Shown here: in pieces, positions 43,336 through 52,259 of the stretch
How the letters are laid out: each line of letters begins with the position of its first letter
How positions within the stretch are numbered: position 1 is the stretch's first letter
DNA from: Anaerolineales bacterium
GTDB lineage: Bacteria; Chloroflexota; Anaerolineae; Anaerolineales; UBA4823
Direction: 5' to 3'
NCBI GenBank assembly: GCA_016929095.1
Contig: JAFGJM010000010.1
Location: forward strand, 62,001-126,000
DNA: 64,000 bases
Program-made: the position numbers and the translations under genes
Notes under the pieces: generated by a model
The model's database searches: none
Seen by the model: the letters and a program-made list of their open reading frames with translations, nothing else
Told to the model about the DNA's origin: nothing

Positions 43336-44010
43336 TTATTCTGAATCAGAGGGAAAGAAATGCTCGTAGCGGATCGTTTCGCCGGGTTTCACCACCACAA
43401 ATTCGTCATCCCACTTGCCTTCGATCATTTTTTTTACCAAGGTATTCGACCCTTCGATTTCTTCGAAGCATAACCCGAAACGGTCGGCGGTCTGACGGGT
43501 GTATTCGCGGTAGCGTTCCATTTCATATTGCCCGGTGTTGATCAACGCCAGGCGGGTATAGTTTTTAAACATGAGCTTTTGAATGCGGGCAGCCCGTTCT
43601 GCGCCAAGGCGCGTAACCATTTGATCGTATTCCGTAAAAGGGGTATCACCTACTTCGATCCAGCCTTTGGTTAGATAATACGTTCCCGGCGCTTTTTGGC
43701 ATTGAATGTTATATGAGGCGCGCGACCCCAGAAAAATGGCAATGCAATCATCCACCCGCGGCACTACCAGAGTCGCTTTGCGGGAAGTGATGCCAATAAC
43801 AGCCTGAGAACATAAGCCATACCCGAGAAGTATTGTCTCGATGTGACCGTTTACGGCGTCGATTCCCGTTTGTAAAGTTGCCCGTAATTTCTCGGGATTT
43901 ATATGCAAACCAAAGTCGAGTACTTGATGATGTATGCCTTGCGGAAGTAGAGGTGTCATTTCCTCGATAACCGTCGCGCAGGCCATGACCAGTGTTTTAT
44001 TGTAATCCAT
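43336..44010 (-). CDS. DUF1638 protein of corrinoid methyltransferase clusters
   Basis: 224 residues with the family features: an opening MACATVIEEM segment, GYGLCSQAVIGI with a Cys in mid-protein, VVPRVDDCIAIFLGSRASY, and ERYREYTRQTADRFGLCFEEIEGS. DUF1638 genes are regularly found beside methylamine- and methoxy-group methyltransferases; the biochemical role is not established, though the conserved Cys hint at metal or corrinoid binding. It follows the RACo gene by 14 bp and closes the operon. Confidence 0.82.
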   Translation of the reverse strand: MDYNKTLVMACATVIEEMTPLLPQGIHHQVLDFGLHINPEKLRATLQTGIDAVNGHIETILLGYGLCSQAVIGITSRKATLVVPRVDDCIAIFLGSRASYNIQCQKAPGTYYLTKGWIEVGDTPFTEYDQMVTRLGAERAARIQKLMFKNYTRLALINTGQYEMERYREYTRQTADRFGLCFEEIEGSNTLVKKMIEGKWDDEFVVVKPGETIRYEHFFPSDSE

Positions 44011-44024
44011 ACCAATATTGCTTC

Positions 44025-45872
44025 TTATTCGTTGAATAACATCGATTTCGCGTAAATGCTACGAAAATCAGGATAAATGGTTAATTCTACATAATCGATA
44101 TCATGGGCAATGGCAATCGCCTGCGCCCGCTTGCGATGCGAAAAAAGCATCTGTTTTGCGCCGGCGCCGGCGGCGTTACCAACCTGCCGGTAGCGTTCCC
44201 GGGGAATATCGGGAAGCATATTGATGGCTATGGCAGTTTCCAGGTTTAAGTACGTGCCAAAGGCGCCTGCCAGAACGATTTCATCCAGGTCTTCCGCCTG
44301 AATGCCGCTTGTTTCCAGCAGAGCAGTAATGCCCGCCCGAATAGCGCCTTTGGCAAGCTGGATTTCGTTTACATCGTTCTGAGTGACGGAAATAGACTCG
44401 CCCGTACCGCTTTCCACGGCGGGGACGAGCAGATATTCCAAACCATCTCTTCCCTTGTGCACCCTGGGGTTTTCTGCCTGGAACCGGCCGCGCCAATTGA
44501 TAATTTCGGTGCGGCGGAATTCTGCGATTACATCGATAATACCCGAGCCGCATATTCCCACCGGAGGAATTTTGCCAATGGTTTGAACAACCGGTATGCC
44601 ATCTTCCAGCCAGACGCGTTCGATGCCGCCAGCCGCGGCGCGCATACCGGCGCGGATATGCGCCCCTTCGAACGCCGGGCCAGAGGCGCAGGATAAGGCA
44701 AACATTCGTTTTTGCCCGGGGAATGACAGGACGATTTCGGTATTGGTGCCGATATCGATTCCCATCACCGTGCGCTCATCTTGCCCGATGCCGGAAGCCA
44801 GGGTCATGGCAACCAGGTCGGCGCCCACGTAACCAGCCACGCAGGGTGGGATGTACACCCGGCAATCGCCGGCGAAATCCAATCCCAAATCAATGGCTCT
44901 GGCTTCCAACGGCGTCGAGGCGGCTGGGACATAAGGCGCCATGGCTAGCTGGTCCACGGGAAATTCCAGCAGCAGGTGGATCATGGCGGTGTTGCCGACC
45001 AAACAAACTTCGGCGATTTCCTGCGTTGAACGCCCGGTCATATCTACCAGCGCCCGGGCTAGTTGAGCCAGGCTTTTATGCACGGCTTGCGCCAGAGTTT
45101 TAATACCGCCCATGGTCTCTCTTGCATAAACCATGCGGCTGACCACATCTTCGCCATAACCGATTTGCGGGTTTGGGCTGCCATCGGCAGCCAGCGTTTC
45201 TCCGGTTATCAGGTCTACCAGGTAAGCCGCAATTTTGGTCGTGCCTAAATCGACCGCTAACCCCAATGGATTTCGATTTGGCGCTAAGAAGCCGATAAGT
45301 TGATTGCCGCGCACCAGGGCAGATACCAACCATTGGTTTTGGCGCAGCAATGAGGAAAGGGGGCGCACAGCTGCCGGGCTGGCGGAAAGATTGGATAATC
45401 CATACAGATCAAACAGTGCATCCAGGACGCGGGTAAGGTCGCTGCGTAAATCGTGTATGCTGGCTTTGGCTAATGACAACGAATAGGATTGGATGATGCT
45501 ATCGGGGCGGGAATCGGATTTTGCGTCTTCGTGTAAATTTGATTCCGTCTGCAATCGCTGTCCGGAAACCAACGACGATGATGGCACATCTACCTTGACA
45601 TCGCCGCGCACAATGGTTTCGCATGCCAGCCGGTATCCGGCGGATAATTCGTCTTCTGAAAATTCATTTTCTTCAATGCTTGTGGGTGGTTCCACGGCAT
45701 TGTTCTCCTGGCGTATGATCACCCGACATTGTCCGCATGACCCCACACCCCCGCAATCGGAAGTCAACGGTATACCAGCCAGACGGGCGGCTTCCAGGAT
45801 AGAAGCGCCAGGTTTTACTTCTACTCGCTTCCCGATTGGTTCGAAATCAACAATAATAAAAGTGTCTTTCAA
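44025..45872 (-). CDS. RACo-type reductive activator of corrinoid proteins
   Basis: 615 residues from a TTG at 45872 (KDTFIIVDFEPIG) with GGAG 6 bp upstream; the longer open frame upstream is not part of the family. N-terminal 2Fe-2S ferredoxin domain (DCGGVGSCGQCRV and a later CET), linker, middle domain, and a C-terminal ASKHA ATPase-like domain (AVDLGTTKIAAYLVDL, GIDIGTNTEIVLS, LAGAFGTYLNLETA). Such proteins use ATP to reduce accidentally oxidised Co(II) to the active Co(I) state. The single copy would serve all corrinoid proteins here. Confidence 0.93.
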   Translation of the reverse strand: MKDTFIIVDFEPIGKRVEVKPGASILEAARLAGIPLTSDCGGVGSCGQCRVIIRQENNAVEPPTSIEENEFSEDELSAGYRLACETIVRGDVKVDVPSSSLVSGQRLQTESNLHEDAKSDSRPDSIIQSYSLSLAKASIHDLRSDLTRVLDALFDLYGLSNLSASPAAVRPLSSLLRQNQWLVSALVRGNQLIGFLAPNRNPLGLAVDLGTTKIAAYLVDLITGETLAADGSPNPQIGYGEDVVSRMVYARETMGGIKTLAQAVHKSLAQLARALVDMTGRSTQEIAEVCLVGNTAMIHLLLEFPVDQLAMAPYVPAASTPLEARAIDLGLDFAGDCRVYIPPCVAGYVGADLVAMTLASGIGQDERTVMGIDIGTNTEIVLSFPGQKRMFALSCASGPAFEGAHIRAGMRAAAGGIERVWLEDGIPVVQTIGKIPPVGICGSGIIDVIAEFRRTEIINWRGRFQAENPRVHKGRDGLEYLLVPAVESGTGESISVTQNDVNEIQLAKGAIRAGITALLETSGIQAEDLDEIVLAGAFGTYLNLETAIAINMLPDIPRERYRQVGNAAGAGAKQMLFSHRKRAQAIAIAHDIDYVELTIYPDFRSIYAKSMLFNE

Positions 45873-46068
45873 AATAAACTCCGCAATAAAGCTATGTGGA
45901 GAAATTATATTCGATAAAACCGGGCGGAAATGGTATTTTTTCCTGATAAAATCGTAATTCGTTATTCGCTTCAGGTGAACTACCGCCGGCGACAGGCTCA
46001 ACTTATAAGTTGCTGCCTGATTGTTTCTATTCTACTCATTCTTCCCCCTTTCTTCACAATAATACAAA

Positions 46069-46212
46069 CAAAAGAGAAGCTGCCCAAAAAGAAAATAATG
46101 TTATGCTGCACGCAGTGAGTTTCACTCAGCGAAGCGAGACAGCCTATCTAATCACGATAAGACTCTTCGCCTCGCTGAGAGTGATGGATTTCTTTTAGGA
46201 CAGCCTCTTTTG
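46069..46212. mobile_element. MITE-like element 1 downstream of the first methyltransferase
   Basis: 144 bp with terminal inverted repeats: AAGCTGCCCAAAAAGAAA side (46069-46094) against TTTCTTTTAGGACAGCCTC side (46189-46212). The interior contains hairpins of GCGAAGCGAGAC type. No coding capacity. A second copy is at 50773-50912. Confidence 0.7.
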
Positions 46213-46239
46213 TTAATTTATCGGCATCTCGAAATTCGA

Positions 46240-47508
46240 TTAATAAACACCAAATTCTTTGGTGGCATCGATCCAGGCTTTGACCAATTCGGGTTTGCCA
46301 TCGTTAAATGAAGTGCTGGAGGTCATGATGTATCCGCCTCCTTTACCGATGACTTCGATAGCTTGTTTGGTTACCTGGCGCACTTCTTCGACCGTGCCGG
46401 TATGAAGCAGTGAAGCGGGCATGCCGCCGGCAATGCAGGTGACGTCGCCGATGATATCTTTGGCTTTGAATAAATCAGTGCGGTCGAACCAGGATAGCAC
46501 TTTCCCTTTAGGCAATTCACGCAAATATTCTAGCCTCTGATCGTACCTGCCTTCATAAAAAGGCATCGGTATCAACCCGGCATCGATAATATTGAGCATT
46601 AATTGTTTCAGCCACGGCCAATAAAATTCCTCAAATTGCGGCAGTGACATGAATCCATCGGCGCCGCGATGCAGGGGGATGAATACACGCGGGTTACCGG
46701 TGCTTTCTGCCCTGCCAATTGCCATAGCGGTCATAAACGGCAATAGTTTATCCTGGGCAGCTTTAAGCTTATCCGGGCAGCGATACATATCGAGCATAAT
46801 ACCGCGCAAGCCGCGCAGGAAATCCGTTATCATGTCGAAGGGCGCCAGTGAGAGAGAATAAAACAGGACCGGAAAGCCCAGCTTTGTCATTTTCTTGTAG
46901 AATTCAGCTTCTCCTGCCGACCACTTAGCCTGGATTGGGGCAATATCGTTCAGTGCGGCAAAAGCTGAAGCAACGGGTGGGGCTAACAATAGGGGGGAAA
47001 AACCTGAAGCACCCATAATTAAGCCCTTCAACGGAGGCAGCATTCCTAAACCAGCCAACTCAGTATTCGTGCGCGGTAAATAAACTCGGATAAGGAAATC
47101 GGTTGGATCATCCAGAAAATGATCGTACTCCTCGGCTTTCATATATTCGCCCTCGACAAATTGGAAAGCTGTGTCTGGTCCAATGCCGTGTCCTGGCCAT
47201 TTGTGCTGCAAGTATCCAAGGCGCTCCCATGACTTGCCGGGTGCACTCACGCCTGCCATTAGTGCGAAGTACATATCGGGAGCGAAATCCACCATGGTTT
47301 TTTCATTGGCGGCGAACCATTTATCTTGATCGTAAAATGCTTCTTCGTAGGTAATTCCGGCATAGCGTGCGGGAAAGCCCTCCTGGCAGATGAAAGATGG
47401 GACGCGATCGGGCATATTTAATGCTGTGGCATCTTCAACCCTTTTGACTCGTTCAGCATACAGTTGTTCGGCTGTTTTTTTCTCGTCTGGAATAACTTTA
47501 TTAGCCAT
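46240..47508 (-). CDS. Uroporphyrinogen-decarboxylase-family corrinoid methyltransferase (MtoB/MtaA-like), copy 1
   Basis: 422 residues. UroD-type TIM barrel with VKRVEDATALNMPDRVPSF at the start, FMSLPQFEEFYWPWLKQLML, FYEGRYDQRLEYLRELPKGK and GKGGGYIMTSS near the end. In methanogen MtaA the zinc ligands are in a HXCX-type strand; here that strand reads MPFYEG, so the substrate chemistry must differ from MtaA. Members of this COG0407 group next to a corrinoid protein include O-demethylases (MtoB/OdmB type). It lies 27 bp downstream of its corrinoid protein. Confidence 0.85.
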   Translation of the reverse strand: MANKVIPDEKKTAEQLYAERVKRVEDATALNMPDRVPSFICQEGFPARYAGITYEEAFYDQDKWFAANEKTMVDFAPDMYFALMAGVSAPGKSWERLGYLQHKWPGHGIGPDTAFQFVEGEYMKAEEYDHFLDDPTDFLIRVYLPRTNTELAGLGMLPPLKGLIMGASGFSPLLLAPPVASAFAALNDIAPIQAKWSAGEAEFYKKMTKLGFPVLFYSLSLAPFDMITDFLRGLRGIMLDMYRCPDKLKAAQDKLLPFMTAMAIGRAESTGNPRVFIPLHRGADGFMSLPQFEEFYWPWLKQLMLNIIDAGLIPMPFYEGRYDQRLEYLRELPKGKVLSWFDRTDLFKAKDIIGDVTCIAGGMPASLLHTGTVEEVRQVTKQAIEVIGKGGGYIMTSSTSFNDGKPELVKAWIDATKEFGVY

Positions 47509-47535
47509 ATCAATTCACTCCTTTTCCCAAAAGCC

Positions 47536-48162
47536 CTATTTTGTCCAGCCTTTTGCCAACGAAACGGCTGTCATGGCATCGATACCAAACGCATCCGCTT
47601 CGGCGTATTCACACACACGCTCGTCCACCGTGCCGCCTCCTACCATGATCTTGACGCTATCACGCTGCCCGGCGGCTTTGATGGCGGCTACGGTTTCCTT
47701 CATCGACTCGAAGGATAATGTCAGGAATCCGCTTAACCCGACGACGACTGGTTTGACCTCCTTTATTTTATCGACAAATGTCTGCGGCGGGACATCAATT
47801 CCCAGATCGTATACCTCGAATCCGTTTACATCCAGCATGAATACCACGATATCCTTACCGATATCATGGATATCGCCTTTCACGGTACCAACCACAACCT
47901 TGGAGCCTTTTTGGGTCGCCTGGCTAATTTTGAGGTGGGGTTTGACTTCTGTGGATATGGCTTTAACCATTTCCCCGGCCAGTATCAATTCGGCAATGAA
48001 GTATTGCCCTTCTTCGAAGCGTTTGCCGACAATTTCCATGGCTGACCGGCAGTCATCCAATATGGTAGAAGGCGGTGTTCCGGAAGCCAGCAGCTCTTTG
48101 GCGAGCGCCAGCGCCTCCTCCTCCTGCATTTCTGCGATGGTATTAATTAATTTTTCTGACAT
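47536..48162 (-). CDS. Corrinoid (B12-binding) methyl-carrier protein 1
   Basis: 208 residues. N-terminal helical cap (about 1-85, MtbC-type) and a C-terminal Rossmann-like B12 domain with the base-off signature GDIHDIGKD (His ligates cobalt), LSGFLTL and MVGGG. It accepts a methyl from the MtoB-like protein downstream and passes it to the methyl-THF enzyme encoded just upstream. Spacing in the operon is 121 bp from the methyl-THF gene and 27 bp to the methyltransferase. Confidence 0.94.
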   Translation of the reverse strand: MSEKLINTIAEMQEEEALALAKELLASGTPPSTILDDCRSAMEIVGKRFEEGQYFIAELILAGEMVKAISTEVKPHLKISQATQKGSKVVVGTVKGDIHDIGKDIVVFMLDVNGFEVYDLGIDVPPQTFVDKIKEVKPVVVGLSGFLTLSFESMKETVAAIKAAGQRDSVKIMVGGGTVDERVCEYAEADAFGIDAMTAVSLAKGWTK

Positions 48163-48283
48163 GAATTTTCTCCTTGGTTATACGATATGGATTGATTAAG
48201 TATTCAGAACATTAAAGCTGTAAGCTATATGCTATTAGCTATAAGTTTTTTTGGTTTCCTGGCTTCTTTTTATTCCTGGGTTC

Positions 48284-49099
48284 CTAATTAAATCTAGTTT
48301 TTTTATCTTCGAGTTTGTTTGCCCGGTATGCTCGCGTATAGTTCAAACAGTGCCGGTCTTTACCCAGCAATAATTCGGTGGTATAGATAGCCGCCTGTAA
48401 TTCCCGGTCGTTGGGGTCGATAATGGCGGTATCCATACCAGCTTCGATTGCCAGCACCAAAAAGGTGCGGTTGATAAGCGCTCTTACAGGAAGCCCGAAA
48501 GATATATTACTCAACCCGCAGGAAATATGCGCCTGGGGAAACTCAGAGCGAATAAGGCGCATGGTGCCAAAGATGATCTTCCCCGCCTCGGTATTTGTAC
48601 CGATGGTCATCACCAGCGGGTCGACATACATGTTTTCATCGGGGATACCGGCGGCGCGTGTCTCTGTAAACACTTTACGGATCACATCCAGGCGCTCATC
48701 CGCGGTATTGGGAATACCCTTGTCGTCCATGCATAGAGCGATTACCGGGCAGCCAAATTCCGCCACGATGGGTAAGACGCCTTCCAAACGTGACGGTTCT
48801 CCGCTGATCGAATTGATCATGGGGGTTTGCTTCACTTCTTTCATGGCGGTACGCAAGGCTTGGGGGTTTGCGCTATCCAGGCATAAGGGAACATCCGCCG
48901 CTTCCTGCGCCAGGTTGATCAGCCAGACAAGATCATCCGCTTCACGTGCGGGAGGCGTTCCGGCGTTGATGTCCAGCCAATGCGCGCCGCCTTCCACTTG
49001 TTTTATCGCCAGATTTTGAATATAAGCGGCATCTCTTTCGGCGATGGCTTTACCAACCAGTTTACGGGTGCCGTTTATTTTTTCACCAATTATTTTCAT
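48284..49099 (-). CDS. Methyltetrahydrofolate:corrinoid methyltransferase (MtvA/AcsE-like)
   Basis: 271 residues, pterin-binding TIM barrel: MKIIGEKINGTRK, HWLDINAGTPP, CLDSANPQAL, INSISGEPSRL, CGLSNISFGLP, all matching the methyl-THF-binding family. It moves the methyl group between the corrinoid protein and tetrahydrofolate, feeding the C1 pool or the Wood-Ljungdahl branch. First gene of the minus-strand operon, with AGGAG upstream, read from the promoter at 49184-49211. It is the only such enzyme in the window, so it may serve both methyltransferase modules. Confidence 0.93.
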   Translation of the reverse strand: MKIIGEKINGTRKLVGKAIAERDAAYIQNLAIKQVEGGAHWLDINAGTPPAREADDLVWLINLAQEAADVPLCLDSANPQALRTAMKEVKQTPMINSISGEPSRLEGVLPIVAEFGCPVIALCMDDKGIPNTADERLDVIRKVFTETRAAGIPDENMYVDPLVMTIGTNTEAGKIIFGTMRLIRSEFPQAHISCGLSNISFGLPVRALINRTFLVLAIEAGMDTAIIDPNDRELQAAIYTTELLLGKDRHCLNYTRAYRANKLEDKKTRFN

Positions 49100-49159
49100 G
49101 GGGTTCTCCTAACAATATAACCCGCGCAAGAATTCGAGAAGCGCAGCAAAAGACTATTA

Positions 49160-49188
49160 TTGACAAATATATGCATGTATAATATTAT
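49160..49188 (+). promoter_or_regulatory. Probable promoter of the GntR regulator
   Basis: TTGACA (49160-49165), 17-bp spacer, TATTAT (49183-49188). It overlaps the minus-strand promoter, so the regulator and the methyltransferase operon are divergently transcribed from a shared 160-bp region. Confidence 0.55.
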
Positions 49189-49211
49189 AATAGTATACTA
49201 AGTTAAGTCAA
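49184..49211 (-). promoter_or_regulatory. Promoter P1 of the methyltransferase operon, with operator-like palindrome
   Basis: On the minus strand TTGACT (49211-49206), 16-bp spacer, TATAAT (49189-49184). The spacer carries the 10-bp palindrome TAGTATACTA (49191-49200). The same layout, with GTATAC at the same place, recurs at 53091-53118. AAGT direct repeats overlap the -35. Confidence 0.78.
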
Positions 49212-49263
49212 GTTAATTGTAGTAAAATATTGTTATCTTCATGATTTCAAAAATGGTCTAATA

Positions 49264-50025
49264 ATGATAAACCGACATGCTCCCGTATTAACCGCATTAA
49301 ACGAAATAGACCGCGATTCATTTGAACCGGCATATAACCAATTGGTGAATATCTTGCGCCGGAAAATTGCCATTGGGGAATTTCTTCCCGGCGAGCGCTT
49401 ACCCTCCGAAGCTGAGTTGTGCAGTCAATACCAGGTCAGCTCGATCACCGCACGGCGGGCTATAAAAATCCTGGTCGAACAGGATATTGCCCAAACCAGG
49501 CAGGGGCAGGGCACTTTTCTCAAGCCAATCATGATTGGCAGCGCCACTTTCGATCTGCAAGGTTTACAGAAAATCTTTGGGGATCAACGTACTACCGTGC
49601 GCATTCTTCGGGCGTCAGCGGTCACTGCCGATGAGCGCATTGCTCAAAAATTGATCGTAAAAACCGGCGCACGAGTCATCTATATTCACCGATTGTTATT
49701 GCAAGATAAATCACCGCTTATGGTGCACAAGGAATACTTGATCCTGGATCCCAAGAACCCCACGGTGGAAGCAGAGCTGGAAGTGACGTCCCTGAGTGGT
49801 TTATTTACCGGTAATGGTCAAACTATATTTAAACACGGCGACTTGTTGATCGACGCTACGGTATTGACGAAAGAAGAAGCCGCATTATTAAAAACATCGA
49901 ACGAAGCGCCAGCTTTTCGCATCGAGCATATTTTTTATGATATTCATGACCGGGTTGCAAGCTGGGGGTGGTTTATCTGTCGAGGCGACAAATTGCGCTT
50001 TAAAACATCGGTAGGCGTATCATAA
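49264..50025 (+). CDS. GntR/HutC-family transcriptional regulator
   Basis: 253 residues. N-terminal winged helix (about 18-85: LRRKIAIGEFLPGERLPSEAELCSQYQVSSITARRAIKIL) and a C-terminal UTRA ligand-binding domain (HRLLLQDKSPLMVHKEYL to SWGWFICRGDKLRFKTSV). Regulators of this group bind palindromic sites and release DNA on sensing a substrate or intermediate. It is divergent from the methyltransferase operon and is followed by a corrinoid protein gene 21 bp downstream. The GTATAC element in both promoters is the likely target. Confidence 0.92.
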   Translation: MINRHAPVLTALNEIDRDSFEPAYNQLVNILRRKIAIGEFLPGERLPSEAELCSQYQVSSITARRAIKILVEQDIAQTRQGQGTFLKPIMIGSATFDLQGLQKIFGDQRTTVRILRASAVTADERIAQKLIVKTGARVIYIHRLLLQDKSPLMVHKEYLILDPKNPTVEAELEVTSLSGLFTGNGQTIFKHGDLLIDATVLTKEEAALLKTSNEAPAFRIEHIFYDIHDRVASWGWFICRGDKLRFKTSVGVS

Positions 50026-50046
50026 GCGGGCTGGCAGGAGATAATT

Positions 50047-50721
50047 ATGACTGAACAAATCAATGATCTCTCATCCGAATTGATTCAAGGTATTGCGGAT
50101 CTAAAGGATCAAAAAGTCCTGGAATTGGTGCAGCAACGCCTGAAGCAGGGAGATGACCCCATTGATATCGTCGACGATTGCCGCCAGGGGATGGTGGTGG
50201 TGGGAAAACGTTATGAACAGCAGGAGTATTTCCTTTCCGGTTTGATATTAGCCGGGGAGATTTTGCGAGAAGTGATGGATATCGTCCAACCGCTGACCGA
50301 GATGAAATTTAACGGAAAATCGCTGGGGCTGGTGCTGATTGGCACCGTGGAGGGAGATATCCATGATGCCGGGAAAGATCTTTTGCAAATTGTGCTTAAG
50401 GTGAATGGTTTCACTGTGCATGATCTGGGTGTGGATGTGCCGGCAGAAGAATTCGTGAGTAAAGCGCGAGAACTAAAACCAGATGTGATTGGACTTTCCT
50501 GTTTATTAAATAGTGCCTATAAATCGATGAAACGCACGGTTTCGTTGCTGCGCGCCGACCCACAAACCGCCTCGATCCCTATTATTATCGGGGGGCAGGT
50601 CAACAGTGATGTGTGTAATTATGTCAGCGCAGATCACTGGTCTACCGATGCGGTAGATGGTATGAATTGGTGCATTAGCTGGGTACAAAAAGTGCCCTCG
50701 TTGCAATCTGCAAGCGTGTGA
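50047..50721 (+). CDS. Corrinoid (B12-binding) protein 3, linked to the GntR regulator
   Basis: 224 residues with the same two-domain layout: helical cap and B12 domain with GTVEGDIHDAGKDLL, LSCLLNSAYKSM and IIGGQVNSDVCN. It is less like the other two copies (C-L-L-N in place of G-F-L-T after LS). No methyltransferase gene follows it on this strand. Pairing with the regulator could mean a sensor use, or a carrier for a methyltransferase coded elsewhere. Confidence 0.9.
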   Translation: MTEQINDLSSELIQGIADLKDQKVLELVQQRLKQGDDPIDIVDDCRQGMVVVGKRYEQQEYFLSGLILAGEILREVMDIVQPLTEMKFNGKSLGLVLIGTVEGDIHDAGKDLLQIVLKVNGFTVHDLGVDVPAEEFVSKARELKPDVIGLSCLLNSAYKSMKRTVSLLRADPQTASIPIIIGGQVNSDVCNYVSADHWSTDAVDGMNWCISWVQKVPSLQSASV

Positions 50722-50772
50722 GGAAGATTGCTTCAGCCAGAAGTAATGGGCTTCGCAATAGCTTTATATATT

Positions 50773-50912
50773 GAGGGGCTGTCTTAAAAGAAACCTGTCA
50801 CCCTGAGCGAAGCGAAGGGTCTTTTCATAAACTGAGTGAGATGTTACGCTTCGCTTTGTGAAACACACTTCGTGCAAGATGGCAAAATCAACTTTTTAGA
50901 CAGCCTCCTTTG
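50773..50912. mobile_element. MITE-like element 2 downstream of the second methyltransferase
   Basis: 140 bp with terminal inverted repeats GGGGCTGTCTTAAAAG (50775-50790) and CTTTTTAGACAGCCTC (50892-50907). The ends match those of element 1. The interior holds CCTGAGCGAAGCGAAGGGTC-type repeat sequence. Confidence 0.72.
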
Positions 50913-50980
50913 TTATATACAACTATCGAAAGAGCATTTTTAGATAGTGCGATCCTCAGTGTGCGATCGGCGGATATCGA

Positions 50981-52258
50981 TTAATATACGCCAAACTCTT
51001 TCGTGGCATCCACCCAGGCTTTGATTAACTTGGGATCACTGCCTTCCAATTCAAGAACGCCGGTGGTCATTACAAAACCGCCGCCTTTACCTAATTTTTC
51101 ACACACCTGTTTGGTGCGCTCACGCACCTGTTCCACGGTTCCGCCTTGCAGCAATGAATTAGGCATGCCGCCCATGATAAACATGGTATCGCCCAGCACC
51201 TCGCCCACTTTGAAAATATCACTGCTTTGGAACAGGCCGCCGGTTTTCCCTTTAGGCAGTTCTGCCAGATATTCTAGTCGCTGATCCCAAACCCCTTCAT
51301 AGAAACACCAGGGTGTAATTCCGTTATCGACCAATTGCACCATCAGGCTTTTGAGCTGCGGCCAGTAGAATTTCTCGAATTGCGGCAGCGACATGAAGCC
51401 ATCGGAACCGCGGTGAAGCGGGAGAAAGGCATATGGCGAACCCGTGGCTTTGGATAAATTCACGGCAAATTCCAGTTCAAAGCGCAGCACTTTCTCCTGG
51501 GCGGCTAATAATTTTTCCGGGCGGCGGTGTATATCTACCATAATGCCGCGCATACCACGCAGCGTGTCCGACATGAAGTCAAAAGGCGCTTCGACCAATG
51601 CGCCAGTCAGGATGGCCGGGAATGGAAAGCCAATTTCTGCCATGGCTTTGATTGTTTCCATGACTCCCGCGTTCACCTCTAAGGTGGCTTGAATGCCTTT
51701 ACTGATGGCTTTTAAACCTTCTACGATAGGCGGGGCTGCAAACGCAGGCAGGTTGGTCAAATAATAATGTCCAAAAGCCAACATTTGGAAAGGCGGCAGG
51801 GCAGAAAATCCCTTTAAAGTACTGAAGGCACGTGGTAGATAGGTGCGAATTGCCCAATCGGCGGTATCGTCTAAAAAGGCGTCATAATCTTCCGGTTTCA
51901 TGAATTCCTGTTCGGCAAACTGGAAAGAGCCGTTTGGTCCCAATCCATGCCCGGGCCATTTTGTCATCTGGTCTCCCAGGGCGATGCTGGCGCCCGGGTA
52001 ACTGAACAGGCCAAAGAGGGTATCGGGCTGGAAATCCAGGGCAATCTTTTTCTGAATTTCAAGAGATTTAGCCGGGTTCTCATAGAGTTCCTGCCGGGTT
52101 ACCCCGCCCATATCGGCTAATAAATAACCTAAGCCCAGCATGATCGGAATACGATCCGGCTGTTTCATTTGGAAGGCATCCATTATACGTTTTGAACGTT
52201 CGGCGAATAATTGCTCCGTGCTCTTTCCGGCATCGGGATCTATAAATGTTTGACTCAT
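50981..52258 (-). CDS. Uroporphyrinogen-decarboxylase-family corrinoid methyltransferase (MtoB/MtaA-like), copy 2
   Basis: 425 residues, paralog of the gene at 46240: EQLFAERSKRIMDAFQMKQP at the start, FMSLPQFEKFYWPQLKSLMV, CFYEGVWDQRLEYLAELPKGK, GKGGGFVMTTG. The barrel strand reads WCFYEG, so a Cys is present where copy 1 has Pro. The ATG is one base from the stop of its own corrinoid protein gene, so the two are coupled. Differences from copy 1 suggest a different methyl donor. Confidence 0.85.
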   Translation of the reverse strand: MSQTFIDPDAGKSTEQLFAERSKRIMDAFQMKQPDRIPIMLGLGYLLADMGGVTRQELYENPAKSLEIQKKIALDFQPDTLFGLFSYPGASIALGDQMTKWPGHGLGPNGSFQFAEQEFMKPEDYDAFLDDTADWAIRTYLPRAFSTLKGFSALPPFQMLAFGHYYLTNLPAFAAPPIVEGLKAISKGIQATLEVNAGVMETIKAMAEIGFPFPAILTGALVEAPFDFMSDTLRGMRGIMVDIHRRPEKLLAAQEKVLRFELEFAVNLSKATGSPYAFLPLHRGSDGFMSLPQFEKFYWPQLKSLMVQLVDNGITPWCFYEGVWDQRLEYLAELPKGKTGGLFQSSDIFKVGEVLGDTMFIMGGMPNSLLQGGTVEQVRERTKQVCEKLGKGGGFVMTTGVLELEGSDPKLIKAWVDATKEFGVY

Positions 52259-52259
52259 G

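Noticed and set aside
49100..49263. Cobalamin riboswitch before the corrinoid operon
   Set aside because: The 160-bp region holds overlapping promoters and a palindrome but no B12-box or four-way-junction sequence.
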